This document shows, piece after piece, positions 46,501 to 57,329 of a stretch of DNA of 64,000 bases. Source of the DNA: Anaeramoeba ignava (Eukaryota; Metamonada; Anaeramoebidae); contig JAPDFW010000061.1 in assembly GCA_028826165.1 (NCBI GenBank), positions 1 through 64,000 on the forward strand. The letters run 5' to 3'. How positions within the stretch are numbered: position 1 is the stretch's first letter; every line of letters starts with the position of its first letter. The notes beneath the pieces are model-generated. The model saw only the letters and a list, made by a program, of their open reading frames with translations. It had not been told where the DNA came from and did not search any database. The position numbers were made by a program, and so were the translations under genes.

Positions 46501-49500
46501 TTTCATTTTCATTTTCATTTTCATTTTCATTTTGATTTTGATTTTCATTTTCATTTTCATTTTGATTTTGATTTTCATTTAGATTTTGATTTTGATTTTG
46601 ATTTTGATTTTGATTTTGATTTTGATTTTTATTTTGATTTTGATTTTGATTTTGATTTTCATTTTCATTTTGATTTTGATTTTGATTTTGATTTTCATTT
46701 TCATTTTGATTTTGATTTTGATTTTGATTTTGATTTTCAAATAAATTTTCATTTTGATTTTGATTTAGATTTTCATTTTCATTTTCATTTTCATTTTGAT
46801 TTTGATTTTGATTTTGATTTTCATTTTGATTTTCATTTTCATTTTCATTTTCATTTTCATTTTCATTTTCATTTTCATTGAAAAACTCCTCCAAATTATT
46901 CTTTTGTTTTTTCCAAACATTATAAAGTACTCTTTTCATAAAATCATGAGCCAAATTCTTTTTTTCTTTTGATAATTTTGATTTCCTTTTTGGATTCATC
47001 TTTTTTTCAGATGAAAATGGAATCATTTGTTCAAAAATATTAGGTGATCCATCTTCAAAAAGTGTTTCTCCATTTTCGCTTGATAAATCTTGAAATAAAA
47101 AAATACTTTCATCTCGATGCATTTTTTTAATTTTTTGACTTGATTTTTCAATAATTGCATTATATGCTTCAATTTTTGATTGAAATGGCTCGAAAATAGA
47201 AATAAAAATATCATTAATAAGATCAACACATGTAATTGTATAAATTGTTTGAGTTAATTGACACAAAGCAACAATGTCTGAAATTGGTTCCTTTTTGTAT
47301 ATAATTAAGATTAAATTAAATTTTCATTAAAAAATGTTTTTGGAATAATTTTAACAGAAAAATGTTTTTATTTTTCATTTCTGTTTGATTTACATTATTT
47401 TCAGGATTATTTTCATTTAATTTTTTATCATCTCCATTTAATTTTTTATCATCTCCATTTAATTTTTGATTATTTCCATTTAATTTTTTATCATTTCCAT
47501 TTAATTTTTGATTATTTCCATTTAATTTTTGATTATTTCCATTTAATTTTTTATCATTTCCATTTAATTTTTGATTATTTCCATTTAATTTTTTTTCATT
47601 TCCATTTAATTTTTTATCATTTTCATTTAATTTTTTATCATTTCCGTTTAATTTTTGATTATTTCCATTTAATTTTTTATCATTTCCATTTAATTTATTT
47701 CCGTTTGATTTTTCAGTTTTATCTTTTGTTTCAGATTTTTTAGCTTTAGTCACAAATAATAAAAAAAAAATAAACAAATGTAAATAATATTTTAAATTTT
47801 AAATACAAAAAATTAAAGGATAATTTTGTTTACAATCTTCTAAATTTTTTGGAGTTTCTTTATTTTCTTGATTATGATCACTTTGTTCTTTTGGTTTGTC
47901 TTGAAAACTTTCTAATAATGAAAGAAAGAAATTTTTCATTAAATTTGCTGATAAACTTTTATTTAATTCAGGGATATTCAAATTAAAAATATCTGATAGA
48001 TAATAAAAGTTATCTAATTGAGTGAATAATTTATCATCCAAATGGCTTAAATTTGTATAACTATATAATTTTAATTTTAATTTTGATTTTAATTTTGATT
48101 TTAATTTTAATTTTAATTTTAATTTTAATTTTAATTTTGATTTTAATATTAATTTTAATTTTAAATTTAATATTAATTATAATTTTAATTTTAATTTTAA
48201 TTTTGATTTTAATTTTGATTTAACCTTGTTTTATTAAGTAATTTTTGAATTGAAACACTATGTTCATAAATAAACCAAGAAAGATTTGAAAAATAAGGAG
48301 CAACATCTGGAGCTAAAACAAATTCATGAACTGATTTTAAATCAACTAAAAATTATTTTTTAATAAAAAACTTAATCCACTTTTTTTTGGATTTGAAATA
48401 CCTCGAAAAACATTCAAAGTAATTGTTCTAACAGCAACTCTAACCATATGTTCTTCACTTGAGGAGAATCGTATAGCTTGAGTATACAAAGGAAAGGCTT
48501 TTTTTTTCTTTATAAAATTTTTTTGATTTTGATTTTAATTTTAATTTTAATATTAATTTTGATTTTGATTTTAATTTTGATTTTAATTTTGATTTTGATT
48601 TTAATATTAATTTTAATTTTAATTTTAATTTTAATTTTAATTTTAATTTTGATTTTGATTTTAATATTTAATTTTAATTTTAATTTTAATTTTAATTTTA
48701 ATTATAATTATAATTTTAATTTTAATATTAATTTTAATTTTAATTTTAATTTTAATTTTAATTTTAATTTTATAAATGAATTTTAATTTTAATTTTAATT
48801 TTAATTTTAATTTTAATTTTAATTTTAATTTTAATTTTAATTTTAATTTTAATTTTAATTTTAATTTTAATTTTAATATTAATTTTAATTTTAATTATAA
48901 TTTTAATATTAATTTTAATATTCTACTTCATTGAAAAAAAATTGGATTGTGTCTTTATTCAATTTTAAAGCTAAGGATTTTAATAGAGTAATATAATAAG
49001 CTAAAATTTCTTCATCAGAAAAATCAAAATGATGCTCAATAATTGTATTAATATGATTATTTGATAAAATGTAATAAATTGCTGCTTGGCTTTTTATATT
49101 TTCAATCATTATTGCAAGTGTTTGTAATAATTGTTTAGTAATTGATCCTGGTGTTCTTTGCTCTAAAATGTAAATAAAATATTCAAGAATTTTCTTTTCG
49201 AAAAACCAACTAATTTTTAATTTAGTATTTAATTTTGTATTTAATTTAGTATTTAATTTAGTATTTAATTTAGTATTTAATTTTGTATTTAATTTTGTAT
49301 TTAATTTAATATTGAATTTAATATTGAATTTAATATATTTAATATTGTGTTTAATTTTGTATTGAATTTAATTTGGATGCTTTAAATAAAATTAATGTAC
49401 TCAAAGAACTTTTCATTATGAACATCACCCCAAATCATAAGTTCAGAAATTTGTCTCAAAGTTTCAACAATAACTTTTCCATTTGAACCATTATAAGTTT

Positions 49501-50287
49501 GGTTATTTTTAATAATTTTATGAAGATATCTAATTTTTGAATTTAATTTTGAATTTAATTTTGTATTTAATTTTTAATTTAAATTTGTATTTAATATTAT
49601 ATTTAATTTTGTATTTAATTTTGAATTTAATTTAGAATTTAATTTTGAATTTAATTTAGAATTTAATTTAGTATTTAATTTTGTATTTAATTTTGTATTT
49701 AATATTGTATTTAATATTTAATTTAATTTTGTATTTTTTTATTTTTATATTTTGTATTTAATATTATATTTAATATTGTATTTAATTTTATATATTTAAT
49801 ATTGTATTTAATTTTTGTATTTAATATTATATTAAATTTTATATTTAATTTTATATTTAATATTACATTTAATATTGTATTTAATTTTATATTTAATTTT
49901 ATATTTAATTTTTTATATTTAATTTTTTATATTTAATATTATATTTAATTTTATATTTAATTTTATATTTAATATTGTATTTAATTTTGTATTTAATATT
50001 GTATTTAATTTTATATTTAATTTTATATTTAATTTTATATTTAATTTTATATTTAATTTTATATTTAATTTTATATTATTTAATTTTATATTTAATTTTA
50101 TATTTAATTTTATATTTAATTTTATATTTAATTTTATATTTAATTTTATATTTAATTTTATATTTAATTTTATATTTAATTTTATATTTAATTTTATATT
50201 TAATATTGTATTTAATATTGAATACTCAAGTTGTTCAAGTGAAAATTTATTTTTAGGTTTCTTTGTAAAAAGTCTTCTAAAACTCAT
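43573..50287 (-). CDS. CLEC16A: CLEC16A/Gop-1 family protein (FPL domain), eleven exons
   Basis: Exons on the minus strand: 50287-50226, 49529-49401, 49209-48927, 48507-48402, 48345-48225, 48045-47807, 47743-47394, 47290-46075, 45899-45574, 45204-45024, 44141-43573. Every junction is in phase: 1193 residues. The FPL region is well conserved: ELMIWGDVHNEKFFDWFFEKK, YYILSNNHINTII, HFDFSDEEILAYYITLLKSL, LYTQAIRFSSSEEHMVRVAVRTITLNVF, APYFSNLSWFI. Later anchors are SFLDSTDERYVLFSMALFYSICKHK and, near the end, QLFLILRKLRNKL. Two low-complexity inserts interrupt it: a 7-residue repeat (exon 7) and a 220-residue Asn-Glu-Gln tract (exon 8). The animal protein regulates mitophagy and endosome-lysosome traffic with the E3 ligase Nrdp1; a role here is by homology. 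Confidence 0.85.
44165..44990. repeat. About 48-bp tandem repeat filling CLEC16A intron 10
   Basis: Units combine ATTAATTAAATCTTCAATTT with TCAATCCAAAATTATAAATT; about 13 degenerate copies fill 44142-45023. It is the longest repeat unit of any intron in the window. Confidence 0.85.
45235..45570. repeat. 18-21 bp repeat (TTTTGAAATGAATTTTAA)n in CLEC16A intron 9
   Basis: About 18 copies with AAAATTTGAAATG variants between donor (45573) and acceptor (45205). It is read as a spurious Met-Asn-Phe protein on the plus strand. Confidence 0.9.
46210..46880. repeat. Coding (TTTTGA/TTTTCA)n tract in CLEC16A exon 8
   Basis: Hexamers read on the minus strand as Asn-Gln and Asn-Glu alternations for about 220 residues without a stop, in the linker where the human protein has an acidic low-complexity stretch. 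Confidence 0.9.
47400..47700. repeat. Coding 21-bp repeat in CLEC16A exon 7
   Basis: About 14 copies of a 21-mer that read NGNDKKL or NGNNQKL on the minus strand. It is strictly in frame, so repeat gain or loss keeps the protein open. Confidence 0.9.
48530..48925. repeat. (TTTTAA/TTTTGA)n array in CLEC16A intron 3
   Basis: Hexamers fill the 419-bp intron 48508-48926. A similar, shorter block fills intron 5 (48060-48222). Confidence 0.9.
49540..50220. repeat. (TTTAATTTTATA)n-type array in CLEC16A intron 1
   Basis: Twelve-mers TTTAATTTTATA and TTTAATTTTGTA fill 49530-50225 up to the donor. Intron 2 (49210-49400) carries the related TTTAATTTAGTA form. Confidence 0.92.
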
Positions 50288-50417
50288 TAAAAAATAAAAT
50301 TTAAAATTTAAAATTTAAAAAGAAAAAAGAAAAAAGAAAAAATGAAAAAAAATTTTTTTTAATTTTTTTAATTTTTTAAACTTCATTTTTTTTCTTTTTT
50401 TTTCACTTTTTTTTTTA
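50288..50417. promoter_or_regulatory. Shared divergent promoter of CLEC16A and the DUSP gene
   Basis: Just 130 bp separate the two ATGs. The plus side has CTTCATTTTTTTTC and TTTCACTTTTTT close to the DUSP start; the minus side has TTTTTTCATTTTTTC before CLEC16A. Confidence 0.55.
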
Positions 50418-53400
50418 ATGGGGAATCTTGTTGATAAAATTGATACAAATTTATATCTTGGAAATCTTGCAATGGCTCAAAATATTGAGAAATTAAAAAT
50501 TTTAGAAGTAAAAAAAAAACGTTAATTTAAATTAAAATCACAATTAAAATTAAAATCAATTAAAATTTAAATTAAAATTAAAATCACAATTAAAATTTAA
50601 AATTAAAATTTAAAATTAAAGTGATCAAAAAAAAAGGGAAATTGAAATTAAAAAAATATTAAAAATATGAAATAAAAAGTCAATATAATCTTAAAATAAA
50701 AAAATAATAATAATAATAAATTAATCAAAGAATAAAAATCTCGATGAGAAAATTCTACAATTCTTATTTTAACAAAAAAAAAATCAATTAAAAAATCAAT
50801 TAAAAAATCAATTAAAAATTCAATTAATGAAAAAGAAAAAGAAAATTAAATCATAAATTAACTATTAAAAATTGATAAAATTAAACAATTAGATTACTCA
50901 CATTCTAAATACATCAACAGAACCAGTTTTTCATCCAGATGATTTTAAATATTTAACTATTCCCATTTTTGATCTTGATTCTGAGTTTGTTTTAGATTTT
51001 TTTCCAATAACTTATGATTTTATCGAAAAGGCAATTACATCTGGTGGATCTGTTTTTATCCATTGGTAAATATGAAAAATTCAATCTAATTCAATCTAAT
51101 TCAATCTAATTCAATCTAATTCAATTTTAATTTAATTTAATTCCAATTTAATTTAATTTAATTCCAATTTAATTTAATTCCAATTTAATTTAATTTAATT
51201 TCAATTTAATTTAATTTAATTTCAATTCAATTCAATTCAATTCAATTTAATTCAATATTCAATTCAATATTCAATTCCAATTCAATTTAATTAATATTCA
51301 ATTTAATTTAATTTAATTTAATTTCAATTCAATTCAATTTCAATTCAATATTCAATTTTAATTTCAATTTAATATTCAATCCAATTCAATTCAATTTAAT
51401 TCAATTTAATTTCAATTCAATTTAATATTCAATTCAATTTAATTTCAATTCAATTTAATATTCAATTCAATTTAATTTCTATTCAATTTATATCAATTCA
51501 ATTTAATTTCAATTCAATTTAATTCAAATCAATTTAAATTCAATTCAATTCAATTCAATTTAATTCAATATTCAATTCAATATTCAATTTTAATTTCAAA
51601 TCCAATTCAATTCAATTTAATTTAATATTCAATTTATATCAATTTAAATCAATTTAATTTCAATTCAATATTCAATTTTAATTTAATTTAATTTAATTCA
51701 ATTCAATTCAATTTAATTTCAATTTAATTTCAATTTAATATTCAATTCAATATTCAATTTAATATTCAATTTAATTTAATTCCAATTTAATTTAATTTAA
51801 TTTAATTTAATTCCAATTTATTTCAAATCCAATTCAATTTAATTAATATTCAATTCAATATCAATTCAATTTTAATTTAATTCAATCCAATTCAATTCAA
51901 TATTCAATTTTAATTTCAATTTAATTCAATTTAATTTCATTTCAATTCAATTTAATTTAATTCAATTCAATTTAATATTCAATTTAATTCAATTCAATTT
52001 AATTCAATTCAATTTAATATTCAATTTAATTCAATTCAATTTAATTCAATTCAATTTAATATTCAATTTAATTCAATTCAATTTAATTCAATTCAATTCA
52101 ATTTAATTCAATTCAATTTAATTCAATTTAATATTCAATTTAATTTAATTTAATTTTCAATTTAATATTCAATTTAATTTCAATTCAATTTCAATTCAAT
52201 TCAATTCAATTCAATTCTATTCAATTTAATTTCAAATTTCAATATTCAATTCAATTCAATTCCAATTCCAATTCAATTTCAATTTAATTCAATATTCAAT
52301 TCAATTCAATTCAATTCAATTCAATTCAATTTAATTCAATTCAATTCAATTCAATTCAATTCAATTTAATTTAATTCAATTCAATATTCAATTCAATTCA
52401 ATTCAATTTAATTCAATTTAATTCAATTTAATATTCAATTTAATATTCAATTTAATTTCAATTTAATTCAATTCAATTCAATTCAATTCAATTTAATTTA
52501 ATTCAATTCAATTCATTTTTCAATATTCAATTCAATTCAATTCAATTCAATTTAATTCAATTTAATTCCAATTCAATTTAATTCAATTTAATTTTATTCC
52601 AATTTATTTCAAATCCAATTCAATTTAATTTCAATTTCCAATTTTTAAATTAAATTCAATTCAATTCCAATTTTAATATTCAATTTAATTTAATATTCAA
52701 TTTTAATATTCAATTCAATTTAATATTCAATTCAATTTAATATTCAATTCAATTTAATATTCAATTCAATTTAATATTCAATTCAATTTAATATTCAATT
52801 CAATTTAATATTCAATTCAATTTAATATTCAATTCAATTTAATATTCAATTCAATTTAATATTCAATTCAATTTAATATTCAATTCAATTCAATTCAATA
52901 TTCAATTTAATATTCAATTCAATTTAATTTAATTCAATATTCAATTCAATTCAATTTAATTCAATATTCAATTCAATTCATTTCAATTTAATTCAATATT
53001 CAATTCAATTCATTTCAATTCAATTTAATTTCAATTCAATTCAATTCAATTCAATTTAATTCAATTTAATTCCAATTTAATTCCATTCAATTCAATTTTA
53101 ATTTCAATTCAATATTCAATTCAATATTCAATTTCAATTTAATTTAATTCAATCCAATTTAATTCAATATTCAATTCAATTCAATATTCAATTTAATTCA
53201 ATTTAATTCAATTTCAATTCAATTTAATTCAATTTCAATTCAATTTAATTCAATTTCAATTCAATTTAATTCAATTTCAATTTTAATTTCAATTTTAATT
53301 TCAATTCAATATTCAATTTAATTTCAATTTAATTCAATTCAATTTTAATTTAATTCAATTTTAATTAAAAATTATTTCTGAATACTTTCCATACATAAAT

Positions 53401-53816
53401 TTGAATGAATTAGTGCTGCAGGAGTGAGTCGTTCAGCAACATTCACAATAGCATATTTAATGAAAAAGAAAGAATGGTCATATCAAACAGCATATTCTTA
53501 TGTTAAAAAAAAACGGACAGTAATATCACCAAGACCAGGATTTATGCAGCAATTATTTATGTGGGAAGAGATGCAATATGATTTAGAAGAAAATTCAAAA
53601 TTTAATATCACTTATCAACAAATGAAACTGACTGAAGAAATCAAACTAATTTCAAAAGAGGCAAAACTTAACTTGATCAACCAAAACCTCCAAAAAAAAG
53701 AATCTAAATGGATCGTTATTGACAAAATTATTCAAGTTTTGAAACTTTATTCAAGATTTCTTAATATTCAATATTTTCATATAATTTGTCAAAATGGCAA
53801 AAGAAAGAGAAAATGA
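50418..53816 (+). CDS. Dual-specificity phosphatase, DUSP22/DUSP15-like
   Basis: Exons 50418-50507, 50893-51065 and 53414-53816 join in phase to 221 residues. The order is that of atypical DUSPs: MGNLVDKIDTNLYLGNL, ITHILNTS, LTIPIFDLDSE with the general-acid Asp, GGSVFIHCAAGVSRSAT (the HCxxGxxR P-loop with catalytic Cys and Arg), then YVKKKRTVISPRPGFMQQL. These enzymes remove phosphate from Tyr and Ser/Thr, typically on MAPK-pathway proteins. The N-terminal MGN resembles myristoylated DUSP22, but Asp at position 6 is a poor myristoylation context. The catalytic Cys codon is split TG|T across the 2.3-kb second intron. The C-terminal end may be wrong: a frame starting at 53794 overlaps the stop. 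Confidence 0.88.
50508..50892. other. DUSP intron 1
   Basis: 385-bp intron of mixed AAAATTAAAATC hexamers, AATAATAATAAT and ATCAATTAAAA repeats; less regular than the other long introns. Confidence 0.7.
51075..53375. repeat. Pentamer array (CAATT/TAATT)n filling DUSP intron 2
   Basis: About 2.3 kb of AATTC, AATTT and AATATTC units between donor 51066 and acceptor 53413. The sense strand has C but almost no G. A higher-order 20-bp unit (TTTAATATTCAATTCAA) is homogenised at 52700-52880. Confidence 0.96.
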
Positions 53817-54423
53817 TGTTTTGAGAATATTCGTTTCTTATCTAGAAGGCTTTCTTAATCCTTTTTACTGCCATTTTAATTTTGAACAAACTCCAATTTT
53901 CAGGTTTTTTTTGGAACCTCTTCAAGATTTGATTATGGAAAGAAGTCAAAAAAAAGAAATTAATGAAAATCAGGAAATTTTCCAAAATATTCAAATTAGT
54001 GAAAGTTTAACAAATATTGAAAATAATGAAAGTTTAACAAATATTGAAAATAATGAAAATATAACAAATATTGAAAATAATGAAAGTTTAACAAATGAAG
54101 AAGATATTCCAAATATTGAAAATAATCAAAATTTAACAAATGAAGAAGATATTCCAAATAACGAAAATAATCAAAATAATCAAAATAATCAAAATATCGA
54201 AAATAATCAAGATATCCAAAATATTCAAAATAATCAAGATATTGAAAATATTCAAAATATTCAAAATATTCAAAATATTCAAAATAATCAAAACATTCAA
54301 AATATTCAAAATAATCAAAACATTCAAAATATTCAAAATAATCAAAATATTCGTCATAATTGTCGTCAAAATTTACAAATTGATGTAATAAATCAAAATT
54401 TTAATTTAAGTGATAATGATTGA
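53794..54423 (+). CDS. Open frame overlapping the DUSP 3' end, NIENN repeats; probably part of the DUSP gene
   Basis: A 209-codon frame in another phase that overlaps the DUSP stop by 23 bp. Its first 50 residues look like real protein (VLRIFVSYLEGFL, FRFFLEPLQDLIMER); the rest is Asn/Ile/Glu repeats such as SLTNIENNE. Two same-strand genes overlapping by 23 bp would be odd in a eukaryote. A single-base indel between 53782 and 53814, in an A-rich stretch, would fuse it to the DUSP as a C-terminal extension. No GT-AG intron with matching phase was found. It ends with TGA. Confidence 0.45.
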   Translation: MAKERENDVLRIFVSYLEGFLNPFYCHFNFEQTPIFRFFLEPLQDLIMERSQKKEINENQEIFQNIQISESLTNIENNESLTNIENNENITNIENNESLTNEEDIPNIENNQNLTNEEDIPNNENNQNNQNNQNIENNQDIQNIQNNQDIENIQNIQNIQNIQNNQNIQNIQNNQNIQNIQNNQNIRHNCRQNLQIDVINQNFNLSDND

Positions 54424-54619
54424 TTAATCCAAATCTTAATTTTGTTTATTTTATTTTTTGATTTTCTTTCCTGTTTTATTTTAATAAATTTTAAATAAAA
54501 TAAATCAAAATCAAAATCAAAAATTTTTTGAAAGAATTTTTTAATTATTCAAAAAGAAAAATTAAATAATATTCAAAAGAAAAATTATTTTGTTTTTTGT
54601 TTTTTCTTTTCAAAACTTT
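54424..54619. other. Convergent spacer
   Basis: 196 bp of A/T-rich DNA between two convergent frames; nothing else recognised. Confidence 0.5.
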
Positions 54620-56458
54620 TCATTTTTTTTTATAAGTAAGTTTAAAATGTTGATAAGGATTTTGATTTCGTAATTGGAAAGTATTATTTAAAAAATTTGT
54701 AATTGATCTTCGAATATTTTTTTTAGAAATTTTTGAATTTGGAGAAATTTGTGATTGACACTGAAAAAGATATTCAATAGCTTCTTTTTTTATTTCAATA
54801 GTTTGTGGAATATTTTTATTTTTTAAATATTGTGAATATGTATTTGATTTCCAACCAATAAAGAAGTTTGGTTTAATTTTTGCTAATTCATCTAAACGAC
54901 GTCCAACACTTTTGGTTGTGGCAAAAAAATGAGCTGAAGGTAAAAATTCTTCTTCTTGATTTTGATTTAAATTTTGATTTATATTTTGATTTTGTTTTTG
55001 ATTTTGATTTTTAATTTGATTTTGATTTTGATTTTGATTTTGATTTTGATTTTGATTTTGATTTTGATTTTGATTTTGAATTTGATTTAAATTTTGATTT
55101 AAATTTTGATTTTGATTTTGATTTTGATTTTGAATTTGATTTAGATTTTGATTTTGATTTAAATTTTTAATTTGATTTTTATTTTTATTTTGATTTTGAT
55201 TTTGATTTTGATTTTGATTTTGATTTTTAATTTGATTTTGATTTATATTTTGATTTATATTTTGAATTTCATTTTTAATTTGATTTTGATTTTGATTTTG
55301 ATTTTTAATTTGATTTTTAATTTGATTTTTAATTTGATTTTTAATTTGATTTTGATTTTGATTTTGATTTTGATTTTGATTTTGATTTTGATTTTTAATT
55401 TGATTTTTAATTTGATTTTTAATTTGATTTTTAATTTGATTTTGATTTTTAATTTGATTTTGATTTTGATTTTGAATTTGATTTTGATTTTGAATTTGAT
55501 TTCGATTTTGATTTAAATTTTTAATTTGATTTTTAATTTGATTTTGATTTTGATTTTGATTTTTAATTTGATTTATATTTTGATTTTGATTTTGATTCTG
55601 AATTTGATTTTGATTTAAATTTTTAATTTGATTCTGAATTTGATTTTGATTTATATTTTGATTTATATTTTGAATTTCATTTTCATTTTGATTTTGATTT
55701 TGATTTTGATTTTGATTTTGATTTTGATTTTGATTTTTAATTTGATTTTGATTTTGATTTTTAATTTGATTCTGATTTTTAATTTGATTTATATTTTGAT
55801 TTTGTTTTTGATTCTGAATTTGATTTTGATTTTGATTTTGATTTTGATTTTGATTTTGATTTTTAATTTGATTTTGAATTTGATTCTGAATTTGATTTTG
55901 ATTTTTAATTTGATTTTGATTTTGATTTTGATTTAAATTTTTAATTTGATTTTTATTTTGATTTATATTTTCAAATCTTTTTGGATTATCGGAAAAAAGA
56001 TCAAAATCTTTTTTTCTCTTTTTGTTATTCTCTTCCACTTTCTTTCTTTTATTTAATAAAGAAAAATTGTCTTCATTCCGTTGATTTTTTTCAGCTTCAA
56101 AAACAATATCAGAAATTTCACTTTTCTCATTAAAATTCAATTGTAAATCAAACTCAAATTTAGATTCTTCTTGATTTGGAAGAAAGAGAATTGGAGGATC
56201 TCCAAAAGAAGGAAGATCAAAACTAGAATCAGAATGAGAATCTAAATCAGAATCTTCATAATTTTTTTTTTCTTTTTTTTTTTTTTGAAAGGAATTTTTT
56301 TCCATTTTATTATCTTTTTCTAAAATGTCATTTTTTTTATTCATTTCATTCGAATTTTTTGTTATTGATTTTTCTTTTTCTGTATCAAAAATTGAATCAG
56401 ATGAATTTTCTCCTTCGGAATTAAAATGTACATCTGTAAAAGTTGTTGAAACTAACAT
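54620..56458 (-). CDS. N/Q-rich protein of unknown function
   Basis: A 612-residue single-exon frame. Residues 1-165 are charged and Ser/Asp/Glu-rich with a basic KKKKEK segment near 60 and a KKRKKDF stretch near 147 that could serve nuclear import. Residues 170-500 are an almost pure Asn/Gln/Ile/Lys tract (54960-55970). The last 110 residues ([53 protein letters not shown]) are normal in composition and look like a small folded domain, which I do not recognise. Low complexity bordered by ordered ends argues that it is a real, translated gene. Confidence 0.65.
   Translation of the reverse strand: MLVSTTFTDVHFNSEGENSSDSIFDTEKEKSITKNSNEMNKKNDILEKDNKMEKNSFQKKKKEKKNYEDSDLDSHSDSSFDLPSFGDPPILFLPNQEESKFEFDLQLNFNEKSEISDIVFEAEKNQRNEDNFSLLNKRKKVEENNKKRKKDFDLFSDNPKRFENINQNKNQIKNLNQNQNQNQIKNQNQIQNQIQNQIKNQNQNQNQNQNQNQIQNQKQNQNINQIKNQNQIKNQNQNQIKNQNQNQNQNQNQNQNQNENEIQNINQNINQNQIQNQIKNLNQNQIQNQNQNQNINQIKNQNQNQNQIKNQIKNLNQNRNQIQNQNQIQNQNQNQIKNQNQIKNQIKNQIKNQIKNQNQNQNQNQNQNQNQIKNQIKNQIKNQIKNQNQNQNQIKNEIQNINQNINQNQIKNQNQNQNQNQNQNKNKNQIKNLNQNQNLNQIQNQNQNQNQNLNQNLNQIQNQNQNQNQNQNQNQNQNQNQIKNQNQKQNQNINQNLNQNQEEEFLPSAHFFATTKSVGRRLDELAKIKPNFFIGWKSNTYSQYLKNKNIPQTIEIKKEAIEYLFQCQSQISPNSKISKKNIRRSITNFLNNTFQLRNQNPYQHFKLTYKKK
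54960..55970. repeat. Coding (TTTTGA/TTTTTAATTTGA)n tract
   Basis: One kilobase of hexamers and 12-mers that read Asn-Gln, Ile-Gln and Ile-Lys on the minus strand; plus-strand Leu-Ile frames over it are shadows. Confidence 0.9.
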
Positions 56459-56959
56459 TCAAATTTTAAAATAAAATAAAAGAGAGAAAGAAACAAGATT
56501 AAATATTTAAATAAATTCAATCCAAAAAGATTAACAAAAATTTTTCAACAAAGAAAAAGAAAATTTAAAAAGAAATGAAAGAGAAAAGTGAATAAAAATT
56601 AATAAAAGAAATAAAGTGAAAAAAATTATTTAATTTAATTTAATTAAAAAAAAAAGCAAAAAAATAAAAAATAAAATAAAACTCGACACACGTGGATTAA
56701 AATAAAAATAAAAATAAATAAAAATTAAATTAAAAATTAAAAATAAAAAACGGAAAATTTTTTTTTTATTAAAGATCTAAAAATTAAGAAGATTAATAAT
56801 AATAAAAAAAAAAAGATAAAAAGGAAAAAAAAAAATTTCGTTTTTTAATTGTGATTTTGATTTTAATCCTTTATTCGAAATTTATTGTATTAATTAATTG
56901 ATTTATGAAATTAATGGAAAGAAAAAAGAAATTAAAAAAGAAAAAAGAAAAAAGAAAAT
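56459..56959. other. Intergenic, A-rich
   Basis: 500 bp without a frame. It contains AACTCGACACACGTGGATTA near 56681, the only GC-containing island, with a CACGTG palindrome that might be a protein-binding site. The stretch 56906-56959 matches the 3' flank of the second KBL gene (61252-61304). Confidence 0.4.
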
Positions 56960-57329
56960 TTAAATGACTTTCTTTGATTTTCCAACTTCAATAAATGCAT
57001 TAATTGCTTTATTTAATTGTTCTTTTGTATGTTTTGCTGAAATTTGAACTCTTATTCTTGCTTGTCCTTTTGGAACAACTGGATAAGAAAATCCAATAAC
57101 ATAAATTCCTCTTTTTAACATTTCATCTGCAAATTCGTTTGCTAATCTTCCTTCATATAACATAATTGGAATAATTGGATGAACTCCTGGCATAATTTTA
57201 AATCCTGCATCAGTCATCTTCTTTCGGAAATATAATGTGTTTTCTTCTAATTTATCTCTTAATTCTGTTGATTCAGAAATTGTATCAAATGCTTTAATTG
57301 CTGCTCCAACAATAACTGGTGTAATCTAT

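Noticed and set aside
49919-50256. Leu-Asn-Ile-Lys and Leu-Tyr-Leu-Ile frames on both strands
   Set aside because: Repeat of CLEC16A intron 1; only the first 62 bp of the minus frame (50287-50226) are a real exon.
55172-55936. Plus-strand Leu-Ile frames
   Set aside because: Antisense of the N/Q tract in the 54620-56458 gene.
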